From: Chloroflexota bacterium
Lineage (GTDB): Bacteria; Chloroflexota; Ktedonobacteria; Ktedonobacterales; Ktedonobacteraceae
Assembly: GCA_902810755.1 (NCBI GenBank)
Contig: CADDYT010000013.1
Span: 1-63,344, forward strand
Length of the DNA stretch: 63,344 bases
Direction: 5' to 3'
This document shows, piece by piece, positions 1 through 9,073 of the stretch. Within the stretch, counting starts at the first letter, position 1; each line of letters starts with the position of its first letter. Made by a program: the position numbers and the translations under genes. Under the pieces are notes generated by a model that saw only the letters and a list, made by a program, of their open reading frames with translations, was not told the origin of the DNA and searched no databases.

Positions 1-3
1 ACA

Positions 4-3000
4 ATGGCAAGACTGGCATGGAAACCGTGGCATGACGTGGTCACGCTGCGTGAGGAACTCAAAAGCGGCGAACTCTCACTCTCGACCTTTGCCGCCGATT
101 TGTATGATGTGGTGATGGGCAAGGCGCGGCCCATCTACCAGAATCCCACCGATTTCTTCTCGTTCACCTATCCCACCTTCAACCTGCGCGAGCTGGCGAA
201 GGATGTCGTGTTACGGCTGGCTGGCAAGAACGACAAGGCGGTGCGCCAGTTGGAACTGACCTATGGCGGAGGCAAGACGCACACGCTCATCACCCTCTAC
301 CATCTCACACACCAGCCGGAAGAACTGCCTGACCTGCCAGCCGTGCAGGAGTTTACGCAGCATATCGGCATGAGCGCCCCCAAAGCGCGCATTGCTGTGC
401 TGGCCTTCGATAAGCTGGATGCTGAGAAGGGGATGGAGATCATTGGGCCGGACGGCAGAAGGCGCTGGCTCAAACAGCCCTGGAGCGTGCTGGCGTACCA
501 GCTTGCGGGCAGCGATGGCCTGCGCCTGTTGCATGCCGAGGGCGAAGATGCCGAACGGGAAAGCGCCCCGGCCGAAAACCTGCTCGTCGAACTGCTCGCC
601 CTGCCTCGCCGCGAAGGCCTTGCCACCCTTGTCCTCATCGACGAGGTACTCATGTATGCACGCGAGAAAGTGGGACTGCATCCCGACTGGCGCGGGCGCA
701 TCATCGACTTCTTCCAGTATCTCACGCAGGCCGCTACCAAAGTCGAGACCTGCGCCATCGTCGCCTCGCTGCTGGCGACCGATCCGCACAAGAGCGATAC
801 GCTGGGCCGCGAACTGACGCAGGAACTTTACGCCATCTTCCGGCGCGAGCGCGAGGAAGGCGTGCAACCGGTCCTCAAAGAGGATGCCGCCGAGGTGCTG
901 CGCCGTCGTTTCTTCACCGCCGAGTCCCTGCGCGACCGTGCCGCCTTTCGCCCCCAGGTACAGGCCGCTCTGCGCGGTATCAGCGCCCTGGATGAGCAGA
1001 CCGGCAAGGATATCCGCGCAGCAGAAGAGCGCTACTGGCAAAGCTACCCCTTCCATCCCGACCTGACCGATATTTTCTACACGAAGTGGACGAACATGGA
1101 GGGTTTCCAGCGCACCCGAGGCGTCCTGCGCACCTTTGCCCTCGCCCTGCGCGATGCTGAAGCATGGGATCCCAGCCCACTCATCGCCACCAACGTCTTT
1201 CTGGGCAAACCTGACAGTGTTGCCCTTTCCGAATCGGCCCGCGAACTGACCAACGTGGCCGAGACCGAGGAGTGGGAGGGCAAGAAGCAGGAATGGACGG
1301 GTATTCTGGAAGGCGAACTGTCAAAAGCGCGTGACATCCAGCTTGAGTTGCCCGCGCTGCGTTTCCGAGAGATGGAGCAGGCCGTCTTCGCCACCTTCCT
1401 GCACTCGCAGCCCATCGGCAGAGATGCCCGCACCCGCGACCTGCTCACGCTCGTCGGTCAGACGCAGCCGGACAAGATCGAACTGGAAAAGGGCCTTGCG
1501 CGCTGGACGGAAACCTCCTGGTTCCTCGATGAGCAGACCATGCGCGAGCGCGAGAGCGATGTGCGGGGTCTGCCCAAAGCCTGGCGGCTCGGTTCGCGTC
1601 CCAATCTGCGCCAGATGCATCACGATGCCTGTTCGCGCATCTCGGACGAGGCGGTGGAGGGATACCTGCTCAAAGAGATCCAGAAAAGCAGGAGCCTGAC
1701 CGCCGGGGCTTCCGCCGCCGGAGCGAGCGTTCACCTGCTGCCGGAACGCCCGCGAGACATCGAGGACGATGGCGAGTTCCACTTCGCCATCCTGGGGCCA
1801 AAGGCCGCTTCAGCTCCCAATCGGCCCAGTCAGGAGGCCAGGCGTTTTCTGGAAGAGAAGACCGGCCCGGACAGTCCGCGTGTCTACCGCAATGCCCTCG
1901 TGCTGGCCGTACCTTCCATTGATGGGCTGCAAGCCGTGCGCAGCGCCGTGCGCGACCTGCTAGGCTGGCAGGACGTAGAACTTCAGCTCAAAGACCAGGA
2001 AATGGAGAGCAATCGTCGGCAGATGCTGGAGGATGAGAAGAAAAAAGCGGTGACAAAGGTGGCCGATCTGGTGCGCCAGGCCTACTGCATGGTGGTCACC
2101 ATCTCAGCCCGAAACGAAGTGCAGGCCTTCAAAGTCGTCGTGGGCAGCGAGCCGCTCTTCAACGTCATCAAAGCCGACCCGCAGTCGCGCATTCAGGAAA
2201 CCGCTGTCACCGCCGAAGCCCTGCTCCCCGGTGGTCCCTACGACCTGTGGCGAGCAGGCGAGGAAACTCGTCGCCTCAAAGACCTGGTGGAAGCCTTTGC
2301 CCAGTTCGCCCAGTTGCCCAAAATGCTCAACCGCAAGGCCATCCAGGACACCCTGCTGGAGGGTTGCCGTTCCGGTCTCTTCGTCTTCCGGCTCCCCCGC
2401 CCCGATCACACCTACCGCACCTTCTGGCGCAAGCAACCCGATGAGATTGCCTTGCGCGACCCGGCGCTGGAAGTCGTGCTGCCTGAAGCGGCGCAGCTCG
2501 CTTCTCTCTCGCCTGCCCTGCTGGTTCCCGGTGCGCTGCCGGAACTGTGGCAGGGCGACGAACTCTCCCTGCGTGATCTGTACGCCTACTTCGCCGGTCG
2601 CGTTCTCTCCATCCAGAAAGAGGGCTACAGCGAGCCGCTCGCCATCCCATCCGCCAGCCGCGAGGTAGTCAACGCCGCCGTGCAGGCCGCCGTCAAAGAG
2701 AAACGTTTGTGGCTACTCTCAGGTCGAGGCAGTTTCTACGGCGAGGACGTGCCACCTGACTTGCTCGTCGACGAGGCAACGTTGCAGCGTCCGCCGCAGC
2801 CCATTCCGCAGCGTGACATCCTGCCCACGAACCTGCCAGAAGCATGGAGCGGTGAGACGGCAACGGCCCTCGACATTGCCAATGCCCTCTCCACAAAAGC
2901 AGGCAAGCCATTGCCCTGGCTCATCGTGCGCGACGCTATTGAGAACGCCATCCGCTCGCGCTTCCTGGAAACCACTGTCGATTCGGGAACCTGGCCCTGC

Positions 3001-3327
3001 ACCTATGCCAACGCCATCCACGTGCGCCTCAGCCTGCCTCACGAGCAGCCTGCACGTCCCACACAAGGGGCGTCCTCAACGACCATTCGCGAGGCCACGC
3101 CCTCTATCCCAGGAACGCTGATTGCCGAAGCCGACATGCACGACTATGAGCTGCAAGACCTCGCCGAACAGGTCAGCAACCTCACCAAAGAGACCGTCGG
3201 CCTCAACCTGCGCTTCCATCTGCGCATCGAACTCGGCCCGACCGCGCAAATCTCGGATGAGACGCTGACAAAGGTAAATGAGATTCTGGCTGAGGTGTCG
3301 GAGAAGTTGAAGTTAGAAAGGGGATAA
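4..3327 (+). CDS. DUF499-type P-loop ATPase of a defence operon
   Basis: 1107-residue protein that resembles the large DUF499 ATPases found in anti-phage islands. A Walker A motif (YGGGKTHTL, about residues 87-95) and a Walker B motif (LVLIDEV, about residues 210-216) are visible. The remaining ~850 residues show no signal peptide or membrane segment, so the protein should be cytoplasmic. DUF499 proteins are known as neighbours of DNA methyltransferases and helicases in defence loci; their biochemical role is not settled, so ATP-driven DNA or complex remodelling is an inference. It is the first gene visible of a plus-strand cluster that runs to 14437. The ATG lies 3 bases from the window edge, so its ribosome binding site and any upstream partner, for example a methyltransferase, cannot be seen. 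Confidence 0.8.
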   Translation: MARLAWKPWHDVVTLREELKSGELSLSTFAADLYDVVMGKARPIYQNPTDFFSFTYPTFNLRELAKDVVLRLAGKNDKAVRQLELTYGGGKTHTLITLYHLTHQPEELPDLPAVQEFTQHIGMSAPKARIAVLAFDKLDAEKGMEIIGPDGRRRWLKQPWSVLAYQLAGSDGLRLLHAEGEDAERESAPAENLLVELLALPRREGLATLVLIDEVLMYAREKVGLHPDWRGRIIDFFQYLTQAATKVETCAIVASLLATDPHKSDTLGRELTQELYAIFRREREEGVQPVLKEDAAEVLRRRFFTAESLRDRAAFRPQVQAALRGISALDEQTGKDIRAAEERYWQSYPFHPDLTDIFYTKWTNMEGFQRTRGVLRTFALALRDAEAWDPSPLIATNVFLGKPDSVALSESARELTNVAETEEWEGKKQEWTGILEGELSKARDIQLELPALRFREMEQAVFATFLHSQPIGRDARTRDLLTLVGQTQPDKIELEKGLARWTETSWFLDEQTMRERESDVRGLPKAWRLGSRPNLRQMHHDACSRISDEAVEGYLLKEIQKSRSLTAGASAAGASVHLLPERPRDIEDDGEFHFAILGPKAASAPNRPSQEARRFLEEKTGPDSPRVYRNALVLAVPSIDGLQAVRSAVRDLLGWQDVELQLKDQEMESNRRQMLEDEKKKAVTKVADLVRQAYCMVVTISARNEVQAFKVVVGSEPLFNVIKADPQSRIQETAVTAEALLPGGPYDLWRAGEETRRLKDLVEAFAQFAQLPKMLNRKAIQDTLLEGCRSGLFVFRLPRPDHTYRTFWRKQPDEIALRDPALEVVLPEAAQLASLSPALLVPGALPELWQGDELSLRDLYAYFAGRVLSIQKEGYSEPLAIPSASREVVNAAVQAAVKEKRLWLLSGRGSFYGEDVPPDLLVDEATLQRPPQPIPQRDILPTNLPEAWSGETATALDIANALSTKAGKPLPWLIVRDAIENAIRSRFLETTVDSGTWPCTYANAIHVRLSLPHEQPARPTQGASSTTIREATPSIPGTLIAEADMHDYELQDLAEQVSNLTKETVGLNLRFHLRIELGPTAQISDETLTKVNEILAEVSEKLKLERG

Positions 3328-3477
3328 AGGGAGGGAAAGCAAGCACGCGAGATTTTTCATTTGCCTTGCAGAAACGAGGACTGCCGTACTCTGAAGTTCA
3401 CTAACTTTGGCTTTGAAGAGCAATAAACGTTATCGTTTCAGCATTCAGTCAACTCAACTAGAGAGGAAGACACTTTC

Positions 3478-4122
3478 ATGGCACGCCCTTTTCAAGAGTA
3501 CCAGACACGCTGGCAGCAGACTATGGAGCATGGCTCGTGGACAGAAATAGCGGAAAACACGGATCTAACAAACGAATCATGTATTATTTCCGTATCGTCG
3601 TATTCCTCGCCAATGGGTGAAGGGATGCTTCCCTTTCCTGACTTCGGTGACGCCATCTGTTACTATCGCTATGTCAGCGTCCCTGACGAACTCACGCCGA
3701 GAGAGAGGACGCCGCTCGGAGAAGAGCTAGCGGAGATGTTGCCCGGACTGGCCATGATGGCGGAAAGCTGGGAGCAGCGCCGACCCAAACTCTCTGATGA
3801 TGAACTGCTTGCGCGCCGTGCTGATGCCGAGCAAGCTCTTGATGCTCTGCTCGCAGAGTTCGTTCAGCAGGGCTATCGACCTGAGATGAGCGACCGTCTG
3901 CGCGAGATTGTCAACAAGGCATTGATTGAATTTGAACTCGATGAGGTTTACGTGTTCCCTGGCGACCTGGATTCCTTGCTCCATGACATCGGCAACCCGC
4001 TCGCCGATTACGAGGCCTACGAAACAGAAGAGGAAGCTGAAGCCCATGCTCCTGCTTTCGATATGAGCAATCCCGAGCATCGTGCCGCCTTGAAAGAGCG
4101 CATTTTTATGGTCGGTAGCTAA
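3478..4122 (+). CDS. Hypothetical acidic protein in the defence operon
   Basis: 214-residue protein that I do not recognise. It is acidic, especially in the C-terminal third (a run rich in E and A around residues 180-195), with predicted helical stretches and no signal peptide, transmembrane segment or obvious catalytic motif. An AGAGGAAG Shine-Dalgarno sequence sits about 10 bases before the ATG. It lies 150 bases after the DUF499 ATPase and is read in the same direction, so it probably belongs to the same transcription unit. A small accessory or inhibitor subunit of the neighbouring ATPase/helicase set is possible, but only by position. Confidence 0.7.
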   Translation: MARPFQEYQTRWQQTMEHGSWTEIAENTDLTNESCIISVSSYSSPMGEGMLPFPDFGDAICYYRYVSVPDELTPRERTPLGEELAEMLPGLAMMAESWEQRRPKLSDDELLARRADAEQALDALLAEFVQQGYRPEMSDRLREIVNKALIEFELDEVYVFPGDLDSLLHDIGNPLADYEAYETEEEAEAHAPAFDMSNPEHRAALKERIFMVGS

Positions 4123-4156
4123 AAGCGATAATAAGCCATAGCATTACTGGAGGCGG

Positions 4157-4303
4157 GTGATTCTGGAAATTTATGATGAGATGGGCCGGGCGATGGAGAT
4201 GAGGAAGACATATAAAACACGATTAGTGCCGTCGCCTGCTGATCCGGCGGTAGCGCATGGACAATATGGCGGTTCTGAACGGGAACAGAAAGTAGGGTTT
4301 TGA
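4157..4303 (+). CDS. Possible small ORF filling an operon gap
   Basis: A 48-codon open frame starting with GTG and ending TGA that fits exactly between the acidic protein and the NERD helicase (34 bases before it, 18 after). GGAGGCGG lies directly upstream of the GTG, closer than ideal. The product would be mixed-charge with no recognised motif. It is supported only by its fit to the gap and the ribosome-binding-like sequence, and could be chance. Confidence 0.35.
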   Translation: MILEIYDEMGRAMEMRKTYKTRLVPSPADPAVAHGQYGGSEREQKVGF

Positions 4304-4321
4304 TCGGCGAGAGGGAAGCAT

Positions 4322-6031
4322 ATGGGAAAGATGTATCCACAAATGCTGACGAATGAGGTGCGTAACGACCCGGCGAAACGGGCTGAGGTCAAGCTGTATG
4401 ATGCCCTGGCGCAGCAGTTGGGAAACGACTGGGTGGTGTTCTACCACGTGGCGTGGTTGGGACGCACGAGGTCAACCGGGACACCGCGCGATGGGGAGAC
4501 GGATTTTATTGTTGCCCATCCCACATATGGCATCTTGCTGATTGAGGTTAAAGGGGGCCGCATTCGCTACGAAGGCGCGCAACGGCAATGGATATCGCGT
4601 GATCGTAATGACAACGACCATCTCATCGACCCCTTCGGGCAGGTGGTTGGTTGCAAGTACGCGTTGCTGGATAAGTTGCACTCGCTGCCAGGTCGGGCGT
4701 CGCAGTATATCGCTATCGGCCATGCCGTCGCCTTTCCTGATGTGAGTGTCGCGCACGTCTCCTTACCGCCTGATGCATCGCCGGACATTATCATTGATGG
4801 TCGCCATCTCTCGACACTGGCGCAACGGGTGGAAGAGATCATGCGCTTCTGGCGCGCCAGCGATAGCGGGCCAACAATCACCGGCCACGCGCTCATCCGT
4901 GATCTGGAACGCCTGCTGGCTCCTACGATGACCCTGCCTCATCCCCTGACTATCCAGGTGAAGGAAGAGGAACAGGAAATTCTGCGCCTGACGGCGGAGC
5001 AACTGCGCACGCTCGATCTGTTGCAGCGCACGCGACGGGCCGCGATCTATGGCTGCGCCGGTTCGGGCAAGACAACGCTGGCGGTCGAGAAAGCGAAGCG
5101 TCTTGCCGGGGAGGGTTTTCGCACCCTGCTCACCTGTTACAATAAGGCGCTGGGGAATCACCTTGCAGAAGTGGCCGCTTCGTCGAAGCTGGAGCAACTG
5201 CACGTTTCTACCTTTCACCAGTTGTGCTATCGCATGGCGAAGGAAGCGAAGATTGACCTGCCGCCGTCAGATGGTCCTGATGCGCAGCGCGTCTTCAACG
5301 AAGATTACCCGGACGCGCTTTCCAGGGCTGTCGAGGTGCGGCCTGATCTCAAATTTGATGCCATTATCGTCGATGAGGGGCAGGATTTCCAGGATATCTG
5401 GTGGCTGGCGCTGAAAGATTGCCTGCGTGAAGGGCGCGAGAGCATCTTCTACGTGTTCTATGACGATAACCAGCGCGTCTATGCCAACCGGGGAGCCATT
5501 CCCGATGACCTGCCACGCTATCCCCTGCAAGAGAATGTCCGCAACACGCGCAACGTTCATCGCGTCCTCGCGGCCTATTACAAGGGCGATTTTGCCTCAC
5601 GTCCGCGCGGGCCGGTTGGGCGCAGCGTGGAAAAGTATCCTTATAGCACCACTCTTGAGTTGAAAAAAACACTTGCCAGCCTGCTCCATCAGTTGCTGGT
5701 GGAGGAGCAATTGAACTCAAGAGATCTGGTGGTGCTGACACCGAAGGCGCTCAAATTCTCACAATTGCAGGGAATGGAACTGGGCGGAAAATATCGGCTT
5801 GTGGAGCAATATAGCGGGCGGCATGGCGAGATTCTCCTCTCAACCATTCAAAGCTTCAAAGGGCTGGAACGGCCTGTGGTGATCGTTGCTGAACTGGACG
5901 AAGACCTGTCGGCGTCGTCGGCGCAGCGCGATGCCCTGTGCTACGTTGCATTCTCACGACCGCGCAATTATCTAATGCTGCTGGGGAAAAAAGAGGTGAT
6001 CCTTGAACTCCTGCCACAGGAGAGGGCTTGA
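4322..6031 (+). CDS. NERD nuclease-related domain fused to superfamily 1 (UvrD-like) helicase
   Basis: 569 residues. The N-terminal part carries a NERD nuclease-related domain: an acidic position in GETDF near residue 59 and the E-x-K of IEVKGG at residues 75-77 fit the PD-(D/E)xK-like active site. The C-terminal two thirds form a superfamily 1 helicase: Walker A GCAGSGKTT (residues 244-252), motif II DEGQD (351-355) and motif VI YVAFSRPR from residue 541. A GAGAGGGAAG ribosome binding site precedes the ATG. Proteins of this architecture are known in defence and DNA-processing contexts, where the NERD domain is expected to cut nucleic acid and the helicase to unwind or translocate. The stop codon overlaps the next start, indicating translational coupling. 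Confidence 0.88.
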   Translation: MGKMYPQMLTNEVRNDPAKRAEVKLYDALAQQLGNDWVVFYHVAWLGRTRSTGTPRDGETDFIVAHPTYGILLIEVKGGRIRYEGAQRQWISRDRNDNDHLIDPFGQVVGCKYALLDKLHSLPGRASQYIAIGHAVAFPDVSVAHVSLPPDASPDIIIDGRHLSTLAQRVEEIMRFWRASDSGPTITGHALIRDLERLLAPTMTLPHPLTIQVKEEEQEILRLTAEQLRTLDLLQRTRRAAIYGCAGSGKTTLAVEKAKRLAGEGFRTLLTCYNKALGNHLAEVAASSKLEQLHVSTFHQLCYRMAKEAKIDLPPSDGPDAQRVFNEDYPDALSRAVEVRPDLKFDAIIVDEGQDFQDIWWLALKDCLREGRESIFYVFYDDNQRVYANRGAIPDDLPRYPLQENVRNTRNVHRVLAAYYKGDFASRPRGPVGRSVEKYPYSTTLELKKTLASLLHQLLVEEQLNSRDLVVLTPKALKFSQLQGMELGGKYRLVEQYSGRHGEILLSTIQSFKGLERPVVIVAELDEDLSASSAQRDALCYVAFSRPRNYLMLLGKKEVILELLPQERA

Positions 6032-9000
6032 AAGGACAGGACACAGTGAACATCTTCGCCGGTATTCCGGCAGGCGACAACTACAATTCTATCCATCTGG
6101 CGGTGAAAGCCATCGCACAGCGGACATGGTCGCTGCGCAGGCAGGGGTTGCAGGGAGTACCCTGGTCGCTGGCGGAACTGCGAGCGGACAACGAGGATTT
6201 CCGCTGGTTGTGTGAGTGGATGCGCCTGTTGCCTTCCGGCGTGGCGCAACGCTGCCTGGAAGAGGGGCAATGGCGCAAATTTGAGGTAGGAAGCCAGCGT
6301 ATCTCCCACACGACGGCCATTGGCACGCTCTTATTGTTCTCTGCCTCAGAGGTGGCGCGCCGCGAGGCCGAGGAGCGTTCATTATGGGCAAGTATCAGCC
6401 GGGGCCATTTTTCCGAGACGACGCACAGGGTGCTGTTTGCCGGGGGCTATCCCTCCCAGGCATATAAGGACGCGGTAGAGCAGGCAGCGCGCTGGCTTGA
6501 ACTGCGCCATGTTTTTGGCATGCAAGGCTTGCAGAACTGGTATGATACCATCTACCTGCAATTCGGCTTCTCCCGTCAGGGCATGATGCGCCGTTTGCCC
6601 GAGTGGTTGGCGGGTTACGGCGAGACCTTCTCCATCCATCAATTATTGCAAGACCCGCGCATGCGCAGCGAGAGCTTTACCACGCTCTGGGAGAAGCTGC
6701 GGCTGTTCCAGCGCGGCAACTGCACAGAGCAACAGTTACTGGCAGTTGTGCGTGAAAGTCCCTGGGTACTGCCTGAATGGACACATGACCTGCTACAGAA
6801 GGCGAAGATCAGGCCGCAGCAGGTCGAGGGTGGCATCCTCACGGGCGAGGATATCGCGGAGGGCGAAGCGCCATTTCTGGATGCTCCCCTGCTGCGCTGG
6901 GACCTCTCATCAGCGCCCCGTTTCACCTGCTTGCTGACAAACCTGGCCCTGCTCGATTTGCAGGATGAAAGCTATGAAGTAGTCATCGCGGAGCGTGTCT
7001 GCGCGCGTCTCTACAGGAAAGCCGATGGAAGCTACCGCGCCGCGCCCTCGGATGAAATAGAGCTTCCGGTTATCGAGCCTCAACTCGCCGCCAGCCTGAT
7101 CGCCCCAGATGGACAGGTCGTGCAGAACCTGACGCTGCAACTCTGGGATCAAAATGAAGATGTGACAGCTTTTTATAAGAGTAATGGCCGACGCTTTGAT
7201 CCCTGGAAAAGCGTTATACGTCCGAGTAGCGAAGTCTTTCTCTTGCTTGCCGATGACCTGACCCTTGAACCGCCGGTGCGACACTGGCATCTCTTCAAGC
7301 AGCAGGGCGTCAAGCTATATTACCTGCCACTGGGCTGGTCCACGCAAACCCGTGTACTCCTGAACGACCAGATTCTCTGGCAACCATACTTAACGTCGCC
7401 GCCAGCAAAGAGCGGTGGGCAGGAACTCGCATCACAGATTCATATTCTTCCCGATGAGCGGACATCGCCCATCACCTTTGGGAAGGGTGTCCGGCTACAG
7501 ATTGTGCTGCCGACACAGGTGGAACCGGTGTATATTCGTGCCTGCGGTCAGTTGGTTGCGTTCGAGCAGATCGGGGTCAACGAAGTGCGAACAGAGGAGA
7601 TAACGATCACGCCGCGCAGCTTTAACTTTGATGAAAGCTATCGCCTCGAACTGCTCCTGGGAATAAAAACCGGCCAGAATCCGGCAGCTTCTTCAGCCAT
7701 CACCCGCGTTCGCACCTTCGCCGATCTGCCGATTACGGGTGCAGCAATGCTTACCGCGAGCGGTTGGAGAGCTTTGCATCGCAATGATGAACTTGAAAAA
7801 GAGCAGGCAAGCACACAGCCAGTAAAGATGTTTCTGATGGAGATCGATACATGGGACGTGCTGGAAGGAGACATCTGGGTGCGCCACCTCTCGCCACGCC
7901 CGGCTCCTCTCAAGGCACTCACCGGCTGTGGCGCGCAGCTCAAACTCAGTCGTGGCGTTTACAACATGTATCAGGAGCCTCGTATCCTTGTCCACGAAGT
8001 GGTCGATCGCGGCAACGTGGCCGAGGTGACTATCGACTCCACCGAGACAGAAAGCACGGGAAACAGAGAGAGCGCGGAGAATGAGCAGAATGCGGTACGC
8101 GTGTTGCGCATTCGCCTGGTACGCCCTCTTGAGCCGGGCAAAGAACATACCATTCACTGGTGGGATTGGTCGGGAACGTTTCACACCCTCATGCCAGAAC
8201 AGAGCCAGGTACAGGGTGAGGAGACGTGGTGGCAAAGCGAGCTGCCGCCGGAAGCGACAAAACCAATCGCTATCGCCATTGCCTATAACGGGACTCGCCT
8301 GGGAAGCTGGTGGGATGCCCGCTGGAGTACCGCCATTCGACGCCCGATGCAGCAAGCTCCAGAGACGGTAGCGGCCCTTCTCTACTGGTTTCGCCTACCG
8401 GTATTGGGCCACCACTACTTGCGCGATGTGCGCAGCTTCGTCGCAGCTTATCCGGGCGAAGCTCTTGCTGCCTGGGTAGGAAAAATCGGCTTGCCATCGG
8501 GTTTGCAAAGGGGTGAACTCGATGACGGCTGGCTATCCGCAGTGCGAACGATTTTCTGGAACTGGCAACCAACAAATATTCCTGTCCAGCAACTCATGGG
8601 TCCGTTGCAGCATACTGAAACTCATCTGGATTTTCTGGACAGGCTCAAGAGCATTACCTGGAAACTTCTGCGTGTCAGCCCTTTGCTCATTGCACAGGTA
8701 GTGAAACAGTGGGTAAGCGAACAGGGCATTTCCAACCGGGGTACAAAAGAATCCAGAACATTCGTCCAGCTGCTCATCTATAACCTTGCAGAAGCCGAAA
8801 GTAGCGACGAACTGCGGAGGAAAGTGATCGCTCTTGAACAGGATGTTGCTATGACGATGGACGTTGATCCTCGCTTCGTGCAGTCACTCATACAGCATGC
8901 ATATGGTTTCCTGAAGAATCCACTACAGATTCCGGGCCGCCTGCATCAGGATAACCTTGCTATCGCGATGAACGTAGAACCATTCCGCCGTCTGCTAGGG

Positions 9001-9039
9001 ATAAAGCTCTTTGAACTGATCTTACAAAACATAAAGTAA
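6028..9039 (+). CDS. Large orphan protein of the defence operon
   Basis: 1003 residues, without any domain I can name. The start chosen is a TTG overlapping the TGA of the NERD helicase; a GTG at 6046 (VNIFAGIPAG) preceded by AGGACAGG is an equally reasonable start. The N-terminal ~300 residues look helical and rich in W, R and L; the middle (about 300-720) alternates short beta-like stretches; the C-terminal part is again helical. No Walker, nuclease or methyltransferase motif, signal peptide or membrane segment is apparent. Its position between two helicases, with overlap on one side and a 34-base gap on the other, argues that it works with them, perhaps as a scaffold or target-recognition subunit. 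That role is inference. Confidence 0.8.
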   Translation: MKGQDTVNIFAGIPAGDNYNSIHLAVKAIAQRTWSLRRQGLQGVPWSLAELRADNEDFRWLCEWMRLLPSGVAQRCLEEGQWRKFEVGSQRISHTTAIGTLLLFSASEVARREAEERSLWASISRGHFSETTHRVLFAGGYPSQAYKDAVEQAARWLELRHVFGMQGLQNWYDTIYLQFGFSRQGMMRRLPEWLAGYGETFSIHQLLQDPRMRSESFTTLWEKLRLFQRGNCTEQQLLAVVRESPWVLPEWTHDLLQKAKIRPQQVEGGILTGEDIAEGEAPFLDAPLLRWDLSSAPRFTCLLTNLALLDLQDESYEVVIAERVCARLYRKADGSYRAAPSDEIELPVIEPQLAASLIAPDGQVVQNLTLQLWDQNEDVTAFYKSNGRRFDPWKSVIRPSSEVFLLLADDLTLEPPVRHWHLFKQQGVKLYYLPLGWSTQTRVLLNDQILWQPYLTSPPAKSGGQELASQIHILPDERTSPITFGKGVRLQIVLPTQVEPVYIRACGQLVAFEQIGVNEVRTEEITITPRSFNFDESYRLELLLGIKTGQNPAASSAITRVRTFADLPITGAAMLTASGWRALHRNDELEKEQASTQPVKMFLMEIDTWDVLEGDIWVRHLSPRPAPLKALTGCGAQLKLSRGVYNMYQEPRILVHEVVDRGNVAEVTIDSTETESTGNRESAENEQNAVRVLRIRLVRPLEPGKEHTIHWWDWSGTFHTLMPEQSQVQGEETWWQSELPPEATKPIAIAIAYNGTRLGSWWDARWSTAIRRPMQQAPETVAALLYWFRLPVLGHHYLRDVRSFVAAYPGEALAAWVGKIGLPSGLQRGELDDGWLSAVRTIFWNWQPTNIPVQQLMGPLQHTETHLDFLDRLKSITWKLLRVSPLLIAQVVKQWVSEQGISNRGTKESRTFVQLLIYNLAEAESSDELRRKVIALEQDVAMTMDVDPRFVQSLIQHAYGFLKNPLQIPGRLHQDNLAIAMNVEPFRRLLGIKLFELILQNIK

Positions 9040-9073
9040 CGTTTCCTTACCGTTTCAGAGGAGATAACAGGTC

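Noticed and set aside
211..1056. Long open frame antisense to the DUF499 gene
   Set aside because: Low-complexity composition mirrors codon usage of the plus-strand gene; no start signal and no family resemblance.
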